A DNA stretch of 64,000 nt from Nonomuraea typhae (GTDB lineage Bacteria > Actinomycetota > Actinomycetes > Streptosporangiales > Streptosporangiaceae), in NCBI RefSeq assembly GCF_009760925.1, contig NZ_VRLV01000007.1, positions 62,001-126,000 on the forward strand, in the 5' to 3' direction. Each line of letters starts with the position of its first letter. Within the stretch, counting starts at the first letter, position 1. The position numbers were made by a program, and so were the translations under genes. Below, piece by piece: positions 33,904 through 42,970 of the stretch. The notes under the pieces were generated by a model, which was not told where the DNA came from, ran no database searches, and saw only the letters and a program-made list of their open reading frames with translations.

Positions 33904-36006
33904 TCACAGGCCCGCGGCTTCGAGGCGGGCGGTCAGGCTGGTGTTGCGGCGCCGGTCCAGGCGGTGGACGGCGAGCTCGAGGGCGGCGCGCTGGCCGACC
34001 AGGACGACCCAGGAGCGGGCCCGGGTGACCAGGGTGTACAGCAGGCGGCGGCGGAGCATGATGCCGCCCGACTCGGCCACCAAGGGGGCCACGACGAAGG
34101 GATACTCGCTGCCCTGGGCCCGGTGCACGCTGATGGCGTAGGCGTGGGTGAGGTCGTCCAGTTCGTCGAAGGTGTAGGTGACCGCTTCGCCGTCGTCGAT
34201 GAGCACGTCCACCTGGCGCTCCTCCGGCACCAGCCGGGTGATCGTGCCGGTCTCGCCGTTGAAGACGCCCTTGTCGTAGTTGTTGCGGATGGGCATCACC
34301 CGGTCTCCGACCCGGAAGCAGGTGGAGCCGGACCAGTGCTCGGGCTTGCCGTCGGCGGCGGGGTTCAGGACGTCCTGGAGGCGGCGGCCGAGCTCGGCGG
34401 TGCCGGCGGTGCCTTTGCGCATGGGGGCCAGCACCTGCACCTGGCCGGGGGCGACGCCCTGTTTGCGGGGGATGGCGACGGTGGCCAGGTGGACCACGCG
34501 GTCGGCGATGGCCGTGGGGTCGTCCAGCTCCTCGAACCAGAAGCCGCCGCCACCCGGCAGCGCGGGCAGTTCGCCGGCGCGGATGCGGTGGGCGGCGCGG
34601 ATGATGGCGCTGCCCTCGGCCTGGCGGAAGACCTGGGTGAGCCGGACCCGGGGGATGCTCTCGACGCGGAGCACGTCGGTCAGCACGCTGCCCGGGCCCA
34701 CGCTGGGCAACTGGTCGCCGTCGCCCACCAGCAGCAGATGGCCGCCGGACGGCAGGGCGGCGGCGAGCCGGGTGGCCAGCCCGAGGTCGAGCATGGAGGC
34801 TTCGTCCACCACGACGAGGTCGGCGCGCACGGGGCGTTCGTCGAACAGCGCCTCGGGGTCGGGTTCGTAGGCCAGCATGCGGTGGACGGTCATCGCGGGC
34901 AGGCCGGTCAGCTCCGACAGCCGCTTGGCCGCCTTGCCCGTGGGGGCGCACAGCGTGACCGTGCCGCCCATCGCCCGGACCGTGGCCGCGATCGCCTTGA
35001 CGGTGTGGCTCTTGCCGCAGCCGGGGCCGCCGGTGAGGATCGACAGCGTGCTGGTCAGCGCCATGGTGACGGCGGCGCGCTGGTCGTCGTTGAGGGTGTC
35101 GTCCTCCTGGTAGGCGCGCAGCCGCAACGTCGAGCGGGCGCCGGCCAGGCGGGTCAGCTCGGTGGTCAGCCGCAGCTCCCGGGCGTGGAGCTCCTTGGGG
35201 TAGACGGCGTCGGCCTCGCGGGCCACCCGGCGGGCGGCGGTGAGCGCGTCGAGCCCCTGGCGGATCAGCTCCTCGTCCTGCTCGATGAGGTCGATGGTCT
35301 GGGTGACCAGCGCCGTCGGGGACAGGAAGCAGTGACCGCCGCCGCTGGCGGCCGCGTCGAGGCGGTCGAGCAGGGCCGCCTGGATGCGCTGGGGGCTGCT
35401 CTCCGGCACCCCGGAGCGCAGCGCGATGCGGTCGGCGGTGGCGAAGGCGATGCCCCTGACCCGGCCGATGAGCTGGTAGGGGTCCTTGGCCAGCACCTCG
35501 GCCGAGTCGGCGCCGAACACCTGGTAGATCTTGGCGGCCAGCAGCGGGCTGACGCCATAGCCCTGGAGCAGGACCATCAGGTGGGCGATCGCCTTCTGGT
35601 CGGCCCACGCCTCGACGATCTGGCCCTGCCGGATGGGGCCGATGCCGATGACCTCGCGCAGGCGCGCGGGCTCGGTGTCGATGACGGCCAGGCTGCGCTC
35701 GCCGAAGTGGCCCACGATGGCCTGGGCGAGCCGGGGGCCGATGCCTCTGATCAGGCCGGAACCGAGGTAGAGCTGGATCGCGCGGATCGTGGAGGGGGTG
35801 ACGCGCTCGCAGGCGGTGACCGCGAGGCGGCGGCCGTGGCGGGGGTGCTCTTCCCAGTCGCCGGTCAGGTGGAGCGTCTCGCCGGGCTGCACGCCGCCCA
35901 GCGCCCGGCCGGCGGCCACGAATCCGGGCCGGCCGTCGGCGCTCATCCTGGCCACGGTGTAGGCGTCGTCGCGCACGAACACGAGCTGTTCGACGGAGAC
36001 CTCCAC
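33904..36006 (-). CDS. recD2: RecD2-type ATP-dependent DNA helicase
   Basis: A 700-residue SF1B helicase not linked to recBC. Features: an N-terminal OB-like domain, helix-hairpin-helix region (GLIRGIGPRLAQAIV; VIGIGPIRQGQIVEAW), Walker A GGPGCGKS, Walker B VVVDEASMLD, motif III GDGDQLPSVGPGSVL, and the C-terminal VHRAQGSEY and YTLVTRARSWVVLVG. RecD2 unwinds DNA 5'-3' in repair and stress tolerance. The GTG at 36006 is chosen since the protein then begins (M)EVSVEQL, like relatives. An ATG at 36030 would add 8 residues. It diverges from the next gene by about 55 nt. Confidence 0.93.
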   Translation of the reverse strand: MEVSVEQLVFVRDDAYTVARMSADGRPGFVAAGRALGGVQPGETLHLTGDWEEHPRHGRRLAVTACERVTPSTIRAIQLYLGSGLIRGIGPRLAQAIVGHFGERSLAVIDTEPARLREVIGIGPIRQGQIVEAWADQKAIAHLMVLLQGYGVSPLLAAKIYQVFGADSAEVLAKDPYQLIGRVRGIAFATADRIALRSGVPESSPQRIQAALLDRLDAAASGGGHCFLSPTALVTQTIDLIEQDEELIRQGLDALTAARRVAREADAVYPKELHARELRLTTELTRLAGARSTLRLRAYQEDDTLNDDQRAAVTMALTSTLSILTGGPGCGKSHTVKAIAATVRAMGGTVTLCAPTGKAAKRLSELTGLPAMTVHRMLAYEPDPEALFDERPVRADLVVVDEASMLDLGLATRLAAALPSGGHLLLVGDGDQLPSVGPGSVLTDVLRVESIPRVRLTQVFRQAEGSAIIRAAHRIRAGELPALPGGGGFWFEELDDPTAIADRVVHLATVAIPRKQGVAPGQVQVLAPMRKGTAGTAELGRRLQDVLNPAADGKPEHWSGSTCFRVGDRVMPIRNNYDKGVFNGETGTITRLVPEERQVDVLIDDGEAVTYTFDELDDLTHAYAISVHRAQGSEYPFVVAPLVAESGGIMLRRRLLYTLVTRARSWVVLVGQRAALELAVHRLDRRRNTSLTARLEAAGL

Positions 36007-36061
36007 GCGATGAACCCTAGGCCATGGCACCGACAGGGAAACGCACGCCTACCATGACGGA

Positions 36062-36922
36062 GTGGAGACGCTGGACGAGCAGGAGTGGCGCCGCCGTGCC
36101 GAGGCGCACGAGCGGCGGGTGCGGGCGTGGATCGACCCGCACCTGGGCAGGCGGCAGGCTCGCCGGGCGCATCCGGTGGAGGACTTCCTGTTCACCTACT
36201 ACAGCTTCCGCCCGGCGAAGTTGCGGCGCTGGCATCCCGGCGCCGGGGTGGTGCTGGCCGGTGCGAGCGGCTTCGGCCCCGAGTACGCCGACGTCCCCGG
36301 CGGGCAGCGTCTCGACCACGCGGCGCTGCTGGAGCGGCGGATGGCCATGGTCGAGTGGACGGCCCGGCTGCTGAAGGCGACCGCGGGGCGCGGTGGTCAA
36401 TTCGGCTGTTTCGGGATGCACGAGTGGGCGATGGTCTACAGGACCGATGCCGTACGGCACGGCGGACAGCCTCTGCGGATGGCGCCGGCGGAGATCGCCC
36501 GGGTGGTGGAGGCGCGCGGGGTGCGCTGCAGCCACTTCGACGCCTTCCGGTTCTTCACCGAGGCGGCCCGGCCGCTCAACCAGCTGGAGCCCACCCGGGA
36601 GCGGCAGGCCGAGATGGAGCAGCCGGGGTGCCTGCACGCCAACATGGACCTCTACAAGTGGGCCTACAAGCTCTCGCCGCTGGTGCCGAGTGAGCTGATC
36701 GCCGACTGTTTCGAGCTGGCCAGGGAGATCCGCGAGGTGGACATGCGCGCCAGCCCGTACGACCTGCGTGAGCTGGGGTATCGGCCGATCGCGATCGAGA
36801 CGGCGGCGGGGCGGACGGAGTATGCGGGGCTGCAGAAGCGCTTCGCGGAGCGGGCGGCGCCGCTGCGCGCCCGGTTGCTGGAGGTCTGTGAGGTTTTGAT
36901 GGAGATTGACGCCCGGGTCTGA
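36062..36922 (+). CDS. Conserved actinobacterial protein annotated elsewhere as 3-methyladenine DNA glycosylase
   Basis: A 286-residue cytoplasmic protein. It matches a conserved family in Streptomyces and relatives that databases often name 3-methyladenine DNA glycosylase. I recall that name but know of no proof of activity. Conserved blocks: HPVEDFLFTYYSFRPAKLRRWHPG, seen in two parts, GCFGMHEWAMVYR, CSHFDAFRFF, EQPGCLHANMDLYKWAYKL and MRASPYDLRELGY. It has none of the standard HhH-GPD or AlkA motifs I can see. It lies back to back with the recD2 gene, in keeping with, but not proving, a DNA-related role. Confidence 0.75.
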   Translation: METLDEQEWRRRAEAHERRVRAWIDPHLGRRQARRAHPVEDFLFTYYSFRPAKLRRWHPGAGVVLAGASGFGPEYADVPGGQRLDHAALLERRMAMVEWTARLLKATAGRGGQFGCFGMHEWAMVYRTDAVRHGGQPLRMAPAEIARVVEARGVRCSHFDAFRFFTEAARPLNQLEPTRERQAEMEQPGCLHANMDLYKWAYKLSPLVPSELIADCFELAREIREVDMRASPYDLRELGYRPIAIETAAGRTEYAGLQKRFAERAAPLRARLLEVCEVLMEIDARV

Positions 36923-36940
36923 GGAGAACTACCTTCTGGA

Positions 36941-36956
36941 TACCGGCTGGTCGGTA
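36941..36956. promoter_or_regulatory. TetR-type operator candidate before the SDR gene
   Basis: TACCG (36941-36945) and CGGTA (36952-36956) form a perfect inverted repeat with a 6-nt centre, 15 nt before the SDR start. This arrangement resembles operators of TetR-family repressors that control SDR and lipid genes. The TetR gene at 39343 is a possible but unproven partner. Confidence 0.45.
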
Positions 36957-36971
36957 CAGAAGCGAGGGCGT

Positions 36972-37748
36972 ATGCGGATCAAGGGCAAGGTCGCCGTGGT
37001 CACCGGCGCGGCGAGCGGCATCGGGCGGGCGATGGCCCTGCGCTTCGCCGCCGAGGGCGCCGCGGGCGTCGTGGTGGCCGACCTCGACGGTGACGGCGCA
37101 GCCGCCGTCGCCGCGCGGATCGGGGAGCGGGCGGTGGGCGTCCGCGCCGACGTGTCCGTCGAGAGCGACGTGGCGGCCCTGGCCGAGACCCCGTTCGGGC
37201 CCGTCGACCTGTTCTGCTCCAACGCCGGAGTGATCGCGGGGCACGGCCTCGACGCCACCGATCGGGAGTGGCGCTCGTTGTTCGACGTCAATGTCATGGC
37301 CCACGTGTACGCGGCGCGGGCGGTGGTGCCGGGGATGGCCGAGCGCGGTGGCGGCTACCTGGTCAACACCTGCTCGGCGGCCGGCCTGATCAGCTGCCCC
37401 GGCGACGCGCCGTACGCGGTGACCAAGGCGGCGGCGATCTCCTTCGCCGAGTGGGTCGCCATCCACCACGCCGCGCAGGGCATTAAGGTCAGCGTCCTGT
37501 GCCCGCAGGGCGTGCGCACCGCGATGCTGGCGCGCGGCCTGGAGGAGGACCACCTCACCGCCCGCGCCGTCGGCTCCTCCGGCGCGATCCTGGAGCCGGA
37601 CGACGTGGCCGCCGCGGTCGTGGACGGCGTCGCGGCCGAGCGGTTCTTCATCTTCCCGCACCCCGAGGTGCCCGAGTACCACCGGCGCAAGGTCGAGGAC
37701 CCAGACCGCTGGCTGGCCGGCATGTCGCGCTTCGTGGAAGCCCTTTAG
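36972..37748 (+). CDS. Short-chain dehydrogenase/reductase (SDR)
   Basis: A 258-residue classical SDR. Motifs: GAASGIG (NAD(P) binding, about residues 13-19), NAG (SNAGVI), catalytic serine in NTCSAAGL and YAVTK for the YxxxK pair. It oxidises or reduces an alcohol/ketone; the substrate is unknown. The ATG at 36972 fits the start of the Rossmann fold. An in-frame ATG at 36906 lies over the previous gene. It ends 4 nt into a convergent second SDR gene. Confidence 0.9.
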   Translation: MRIKGKVAVVTGAASGIGRAMALRFAAEGAAGVVVADLDGDGAAAVAARIGERAVGVRADVSVESDVAALAETPFGPVDLFCSNAGVIAGHGLDATDREWRSLFDVNVMAHVYAARAVVPGMAERGGGYLVNTCSAAGLISCPGDAPYAVTKAAAISFAEWVAIHHAAQGIKVSVLCPQGVRTAMLARGLEEDHLTARAVGSSGAILEPDDVAAAVVDGVAAERFFIFPHPEVPEYHRRKVEDPDRWLAGMSRFVEAL

Positions 37749-38566
37749 GCGCGTGATCGGGTGACGATCCGGTCCCAGGTCCGGTCGGGAAGCAGGCGGT
37801 TCATGCGCAGCAGCAGCTTGGCCAGATACCCCGTGGCGTAGCGGGCCCGTGGCTGCCCGGTCTCGATCGAGCGGCGGATCGCCCTGGCCACCACGACCGG
37901 GTCCGACGCCTTGCTGCCCGGGCCGAAGGCGCCCTCGGCCTGGGCGGCCATCGGCAGCGCCAGCTCGGCGTAGGCGCCCCGGCCGGAGATCTCCCGCAGC
38001 TCGCGGGGCGTGTCCTGCTCGAACTCGGTCTTGATGATGCCCGGCTGCACGACCACCACGTCCACGCCGAACCGCCCGACCTCCTGCCGCAGCGAGTCGG
38101 AGAACGCCTCCAGCGCGTGCTTCGAGGCGTAGTACCAGGCGCCGAGCGGCAGCGCGATCTCGCCGCCGATCGACGAGACGTTGACGATCCGCCCCGACCG
38201 CTGCCTCCGCATGTACGGCAGGGCCAGCTGCACCAGCCGCGCCGGGCCGAAGAGGTTGACCTCGAACAGCGCACGGGCCCGCTCCAGCGGCGCCTCCTCG
38301 ATCGAGCCGTGGAGCCCGATCCCGGCGTTGTTGACCAGCACGTCGATCCGGTGCCGTTCGTCGGTGATCGTCCTGATGACGCGTTCGACGTCGTCGGCGC
38401 GGGTGATGTCCATGGCCAGCGGGTGGCCGCCGGCCCGGCGCAGGGGTTCCATCCGCTCGGCGCGTCTGGCCACGCCGTACACGATGTGCCCGGCGCGGGC
38501 GAGTTCGAGGGCGGTGGCTTCGCCGATGCCGGAGGAGGCTCCGGTGACCAGGCAGACCTTAGGCAT
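37745..38566 (-). CDS. Short-chain dehydrogenase/reductase (SDR)
   Basis: A 273-residue classical SDR with GASSGIG near the N-terminus, NNAG, SSIGGEIALP (catalytic serine) and YYASKHALE (YxxxK). The family acts on sterols, fatty-acyl or polyketide-like alcohols, and the substrate here is unknown. It overlaps the methyltransferase gene by 8 nt and is last in the TetR-methyltransferase-SDR operon on the minus strand, so the three likely act together on one lipophilic compound. Confidence 0.9.
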   Translation of the reverse strand: MPKVCLVTGASSGIGEATALELARAGHIVYGVARRAERMEPLRRAGGHPLAMDITRADDVERVIRTITDERHRIDVLVNNAGIGLHGSIEEAPLERARALFEVNLFGPARLVQLALPYMRRQRSGRIVNVSSIGGEIALPLGAWYYASKHALEAFSDSLRQEVGRFGVDVVVVQPGIIKTEFEQDTPRELREISGRGAYAELALPMAAQAEGAFGPGSKASDPVVVARAIRRSIETGQPRARYATGYLAKLLLRMNRLLPDRTWDRIVTRSRA

Positions 38567-39353
38567 GGTCGGCTCCTATGCGGAAGCGCTGGAGGTGCAG
38601 GGTGTCGCGGAAGGCGGGGATGCGGTAGAAGGCGCGGAAGAAGGGTTCGGGGATGCGGCTGACGTCCCAGATCGTCGGCATGTGTTCCAGGAGGGTGAGC
38701 CGGACGTTGCGCTGCTGCACCACGGCCGGGTGCTTCAGGCCCCACAGGCGGTAGCCGAGCGGGCGGGCGGTGGCGGCCAGCCAGGGGGAGATCGAGTCGA
38801 AGATCAGCTCGCCGTGGGGGAAGTGGCCGGTGATGCGCCGCAGAAGCGGGTAGACGTCGGCTTCGCGCAGGTACATCAGCAGGCCCTCGGCGATGACGAG
38901 CACGGGGCGGCCGTCGCCGGCGGGGATCCGCTCCAGCCATCCGGGCGCGGTGACGGAGGTGGCGATGGTCGTGTAGCCGTCGCGCTCGGGGTAGAGGCGC
39001 TCGCGCAGCTCGATGACCTCGGGGTAGTCGACGTCGTACCAGCGCACGCCCGGTGGCACGTCGAGGCGGAAGGCGCGGCTGTCGAGGCCGCAGCCCAGGT
39101 GCACGACCGTGGCGCCGGGATGGGCGGCGAGGAACGCGGTGGTCCAGTCGTCCATCTTCCTGGCGCGCATCAGGCCGAGGTAGCGGTCGCCGGAGGCCAT
39201 GACGACCTTCCAGCGGCGGTAGGAGATCCGGCGGAGGATGTCGGCGGCCCACTTGTCGCCAACGATCGGATCTTTGCCGGCGTAGTCGAGGGCGCGGAAG
39301 TAGAGCGTGAACAGGAGGGTCTCCTTCACGCCGTGCAGATGTTCAGTCTTCAC
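38559..39353 (-). CDS. SAM-dependent methyltransferase, LCM/PPM family
   Basis: A 264-residue methyltransferase. It has the family start KETLLFTLYFRALDY, the SAM loop VVHLGCGLDSRAFRL, VRWYDVDYPEVIELR and AEGLLMYL. Relatives include leucine carboxyl methyltransferases and O-methyltransferases of small molecules and polyketides, which methylate carboxyl or hydroxyl groups. The GTG at 39353 is chosen, overlapping the TetR stop by 11 nt. It is the middle gene of the TetR-methyltransferase-SDR operon. Confidence 0.87.
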   Translation of the reverse strand: MKTEHLHGVKETLLFTLYFRALDYAGKDPIVGDKWAADILRRISYRRWKVVMASGDRYLGLMRARKMDDWTTAFLAAHPGATVVHLGCGLDSRAFRLDVPPGVRWYDVDYPEVIELRERLYPERDGYTTIATSVTAPGWLERIPAGDGRPVLVIAEGLLMYLREADVYPLLRRITGHFPHGELIFDSISPWLAATARPLGYRLWGLKHPAVVQQRNVRLTLLEHMPTIWDVSRIPEPFFRAFYRIPAFRDTLHLQRFRIGADHA

Positions 39354-40011
39354 CGTAGATCCACTTCTCATAGGGCGGGACGAGCTCGTCGAAGGCCGTG
39401 AGCAGGTCGGCCGCCGCCCGCTCCAGGACCTCCGGGCCGGGTTCGGCGGGCGGCTCGAAGGCGTGCCGGACGACGAACGACAGGGAGGCGGCCTTTTCCC
39501 GCAGGTCGCGGGCGGCGGTGACGGGGTCGATGGCGTCGATCATGTAGAAGCCGGCGCCGACGGCGGCCATGGCGTAGGGCAGGTCGGGCACGTCCGCGCG
39601 CAGCAGCTTGTGGCGTCCCAGCACCTCGAAGAAGTGCGTGGTGGCCATGAGCTCCCAGCTGCGCGCGGCGATGTCGGCGAGGGCGTCGCGAGTGGCGCGT
39701 GAGTCGGCGGCGACCATCCCGAACAGCACCGGATTGGTCACGACCAGGCGGTAGGACTCGGCCAGCAGCCGGTGCGGCCGCACGGTGGCCGGGTCGCGGC
39801 GCAGGGCCTCGCGCAGGCCGTCGGTGTAGGCGACGGCCGCCCGCAGGAACACGGCCTGGAAGAGCTCCTTCTTGGTGCGCCAGTGCAGGTAGACCGTGCC
39901 CTTGCCGATGGCGGCCCGCTGGGCGACGTCCTCGATCGTCACCTTCTTGAAGCCGAGCTGGACGAGCAGTTCGGTGGCGGCGTCGAGGATGCGATCGGCG
40001 CGTTCCCGCAC
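39343..40011 (-). CDS. TetR-family transcriptional regulator
   Basis: A 222-residue regulator. It has an N-terminal helix-turn-helix (VTIEDVAQRAAIGKGTVYLHW) and a helical effector domain. The GTG at 40011 is chosen because AGGGAG lies 5-6 nt upstream. A longer reading from 40056 would start inside the palindrome described at 40033. The regulator very probably binds that palindrome and represses its own operon, and possibly the divergent secreted-enzyme gene. Confidence 0.9.
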   Translation of the reverse strand: MRERADRILDAATELLVQLGFKKVTIEDVAQRAAIGKGTVYLHWRTKKELFQAVFLRAAVAYTDGLREALRRDPATVRPHRLLAESYRLVVTNPVLFGMVAADSRATRDALADIAARSWELMATTHFFEVLGRHKLLRADVPDLPYAMAAVGAGFYMIDAIDPVTAARDLREKAASLSFVVRHAFEPPAEPGPEVLERAAADLLTAFDELVPPYEKWIYGED

Positions 40012-40032
40012 GAGGACTCCCTTGTGACTGGA

Positions 40033-40055
40033 TGACCAGATTTCAAATCTGGTCA
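40033..40055. promoter_or_regulatory. Perfect 23-bp palindrome, operator of the divergent TetR gene
   Basis: TGACCAGATTT (40033-40043), one central C, and AAATCTGGTCA (40045-40055) form a perfect palindrome. It lies 21 nt before the TetR start and about 70 nt before the GH29-like gene. Length and symmetry fit a TetR dimer site. Both strands have an ATG-like start in the palindrome that reads MTRF(E/Q)IWS, which is a symmetry effect and not a real gene start. Confidence 0.8.
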
Positions 40056-40127
40056 AAAGACTACGCCTCGAAAGGACGCTTGACCACCCTGCAACCGCTT
40101 GTAATCATCGGATGTCTGGAGGTGCCC

Positions 40128-42953
40128 ATGCGATCCCGCGCGCTCGTCCTCGTCCTGATCCTGTTATCCGGCCTGCTGTGGGCGCCGCCCGCGCGGGCCG
40201 AGGTGGAGCATCCCCGGCAGCAGTGGCTGCGGGCGTCCACCGCCGGCCTCTTCCTGCACTGGGGCATGTTCACCGCGCCCCGCCACCTCGACTGCGCAGC
40301 CTGGGAGCGCGACGTCACCGAGGGCGGCTGGAGCGCCGACTACTGGGTGGACGAGGCACGCAAACTCGGCGCCTCCTACATCGTCCTGGCCACCTTCCAC
40401 AGCCGCCTCGGCTACGCCCGGCCCTGGCCGTCCGCGATCCCCGGAAGCTGCTCGACCAAGCGGGACCTGCTCGGCGAACTGGTCGCCGCGGGCAAGGCCA
40501 AGGACGTGCGGATCATCCTCTACATGACCGACGACCCGCAGTGGCACAGCGAACAGGGCGTGCAGACGCTCGACTCGGCCGCCTACTCCGCCTACAAGGG
40601 CCGGCCGGTGGACCTGACCACCCGCGACGGCTTCGGCATGTACTCCTACGACCTGTTCTTCGAGGTCATGGAGAACTACGCGGACCTGGCCGGCTTCTGG
40701 ATCGACAACGACAACGCCTACTGGGAGCGCAACAACCTCTACGAGCAGATCAGGGAACGGCGTCCAGGCTGGCTGCTGAGCAACAACAACGAGGACACGC
40801 CGATCATGGACACGGTCAGCAACGAGCAGAAGACCGGCATGATCCCGTCCTACGACTACCCGCAGGCCGCCTGGACGCCGATGCCGCGCCTGGTCGAGGC
40901 CGACTACAAGCTGCCCTCCACCGGCCAGTGGTGGTACGACGGCGGCGACCACGCCGTCGACACCCGCCTCAGCACCGGCCGCTACATCACCAACGCCGGC
41001 TCGTCGATGAAGTCCCTCATGGCCGAGACCCCGATGGTCAACGGCAGGTTCCCGCCGAAGCAGGAGGCGTTCAACGCCTTCATGTCCCGCTGGGTCCCGC
41101 CCATCCGCTCCTCGCTCTACGGCACCGAGGGCGGCGGCTACGTGTACGGCGGCATGCAGCCCGGCTTCTGGAACGACGGTGCCCACGGCGTGATCACCGT
41201 CGAGCCGGGAGCGCGCACCCAGTACGTCCACGTCGTGACCCGCCCGAGCACCGATCGGGTACGGCTGCGCGACAACGGCTACTGGGTCACCCGGGTCACC
41301 GATGTGCGCACCGGCAGGAGCCTGGCCTTCCACCAGTCGGCCGGATACCTGACCATCCTCGGCATCACCGACTGGGACCCCTACGACACCGTCTTCAAGG
41401 TCGAGACCAGGGGCCGGCACTTCTACCACGACAAGATCACCGCCTCCAGCCCCGAGCTCGTCGACGGAAATTTCTCGACTTACTGGGATAACCAGGGCAG
41501 GCTCCCGGCCGACGTCACCCTCGACCTGGGCCACCGCCGCGTCCTCACCTCCCTGGCGATCAACCAGCGCGAATGGTCGCCCACCTACGCCCGCGAGAGC
41601 TTCGGCCGCCCCGAGGACTCCGCCCGCATCAAGGACTACCGCGTCTACCTGAGCGACGACGGCAGGAACTGGGGCAGCCCGATCCGCGAAGGCGCCCTGC
41701 GCAGCGCCAGAGGCGTGCAGTTCATCGACCTCGGCGAGCGCCGCGCCCGCCACGTCAAGCTGGAGGTCCTCGACACCTGGGGCGGCCCGCAGGCCCCGCG
41801 CTACCACCGCCGCCTCCAGATCGACGAGATCAAGGTCGCCTACGCGCACCCGTTCTCCCTCGGCCCGGCCGCGCCCCTGGAGGCCGAGCACGCGAACCGC
41901 TCGCGCGGCGCCCGCCCCGAGCCGTGCCGGACCTGCTCCGGCAACCTCCAGGTCACCGGCCCCGGCACCCTGGCCTTCACCAACGTGACCGCCCCCGAGG
42001 ACGGCACCTACCGCCTCCAGATCGACCACACGGCGGCGCGGGCCACCTCGGTCAAGGTCACCGTGAACGACGCCCCGGCCGCCGAGGTGCCCATCAGGGC
42101 GGGCAACCGGGACGTCCCCGTGCCGACGGCGCTGGCCGTACCGCTCAAGAAGGGCACGAACACTGTCACGCTGGAGGTCGCCCGCGCGGGCATCGACCGC
42201 ATCGCCGTCTCGCCCCTGCCGCCCGACGGGTACGTCCCGGCCACCACGCTCACGGTCGAACCGGGCGGCCTGCAGTGGACCGGCCCCGGTCAGCAGTCGC
42301 TCAAGGTGTCGGCCACGCTCCGGCTCGACGTGGACGACCAGCTCGACCAGGTCACGCTGGCGCCCCAGCTCCCGCCCGGCTGGACGGTCCAGGGCGGCCC
42401 GGCCACCGCCGCCTCGCTGCGCCTCGGCCAGACGCTCGGCGCCACCTGGACCCTCACCTCACCGCCCGGCCAGGACGTCGGCGCCGCCGACATCCCCGTC
42501 ACCGCCGCCTTCCAGGTGCTCGGCCGCTCGGCCCAGGCGGCCAAGCAGCTCAGGGTACGGCTGCGCCCGGCCGACCGGGTGTGGATGCGCGAGGCGGAGG
42601 ACTCGGCCAACCGGCTCGGCGACGCGGGCATCACCGGCTGCGGCGCGTGCTCGGGCGGGCAGAAGGTCCGCAACCTCGGCGGCGGGCCCGGGGCGTACGT
42701 GGAGTTCGGGAACGTCACCGTGCCGTCGGCAGGGACGTACACGCTGGTCGTGGACTACACCGTCAACGGCCCCCGGTCGTTCTTCGTCACCGTCAACGGC
42801 GGCGCGCCGGTCGAGGTGAAGGTGGACGGCGTCGGCAACAACACGCCCTACACCACCACCGTCCCGATCACGCTCGGCGCCGGGCCGAACACCGTGAAGA
42901 TCCACAACGACACCGGGTCCGCCCCCGACCTGGACCGGCTGTCGCTGTCCTGA
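40128..42953 (+). CDS. Secreted GH29-like glycoside hydrolase with carbohydrate-binding domains
   Basis: A 941-residue exported protein. A Sec signal (LVLVLILLSGLLWAPPARA) covers residues 1-24. The catalytic part resembles alpha-L-fucosidases (GH29): LFLHWGMF, YIVLATFHSRLGYARPW and GFWIDNDNAYW, whose aspartate may be the nucleophile. After it come a discoidin (F5/8 type C)-like domain (VTLDLGHRRVLTSLAINQRE to VKLEVLDTW), a CBM6/35-like domain starting LEAEHANRSRG, an NEW3-like beta-sandwich and a second CBM6/35-like domain starting REAEDSANR. Both CBM-like domains share a CxxCSG motif (CRTCSG, CGACSG). GGAGG precedes the ATG. A TTA codon lies in the signal peptide (40164). The glycan is unknown. 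Confidence 0.85.
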   Translation: MRSRALVLVLILLSGLLWAPPARAEVEHPRQQWLRASTAGLFLHWGMFTAPRHLDCAAWERDVTEGGWSADYWVDEARKLGASYIVLATFHSRLGYARPWPSAIPGSCSTKRDLLGELVAAGKAKDVRIILYMTDDPQWHSEQGVQTLDSAAYSAYKGRPVDLTTRDGFGMYSYDLFFEVMENYADLAGFWIDNDNAYWERNNLYEQIRERRPGWLLSNNNEDTPIMDTVSNEQKTGMIPSYDYPQAAWTPMPRLVEADYKLPSTGQWWYDGGDHAVDTRLSTGRYITNAGSSMKSLMAETPMVNGRFPPKQEAFNAFMSRWVPPIRSSLYGTEGGGYVYGGMQPGFWNDGAHGVITVEPGARTQYVHVVTRPSTDRVRLRDNGYWVTRVTDVRTGRSLAFHQSAGYLTILGITDWDPYDTVFKVETRGRHFYHDKITASSPELVDGNFSTYWDNQGRLPADVTLDLGHRRVLTSLAINQREWSPTYARESFGRPEDSARIKDYRVYLSDDGRNWGSPIREGALRSARGVQFIDLGERRARHVKLEVLDTWGGPQAPRYHRRLQIDEIKVAYAHPFSLGPAAPLEAEHANRSRGARPEPCRTCSGNLQVTGPGTLAFTNVTAPEDGTYRLQIDHTAARATSVKVTVNDAPAAEVPIRAGNRDVPVPTALAVPLKKGTNTVTLEVARAGIDRIAVSPLPPDGYVPATTLTVEPGGLQWTGPGQQSLKVSATLRLDVDDQLDQVTLAPQLPPGWTVQGGPATAASLRLGQTLGATWTLTSPPGQDVGAADIPVTAAFQVLGRSAQAAKQLRVRLRPADRVWMREAEDSANRLGDAGITGCGACSGGQKVRNLGGGPGAYVEFGNVTVPSAGTYTLVVDYTVNGPRSFFVTVNGGAPVEVKVDGVGNNTPYTTTVPITLGAGPNTVKIHNDTGSAPDLDRLSLS

Positions 42954-42970
42954 GCACCTGAGGAGCACCC

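Noticed and set aside
40032..40056. Gene starts in the 23-bp palindrome on both strands (MTRF(E/Q)IWS)
   Set aside because: The similar peptides come from reading the same palindrome in two directions; better starts with ribosome sites lie at 40011 (minus) and 40128 (plus).
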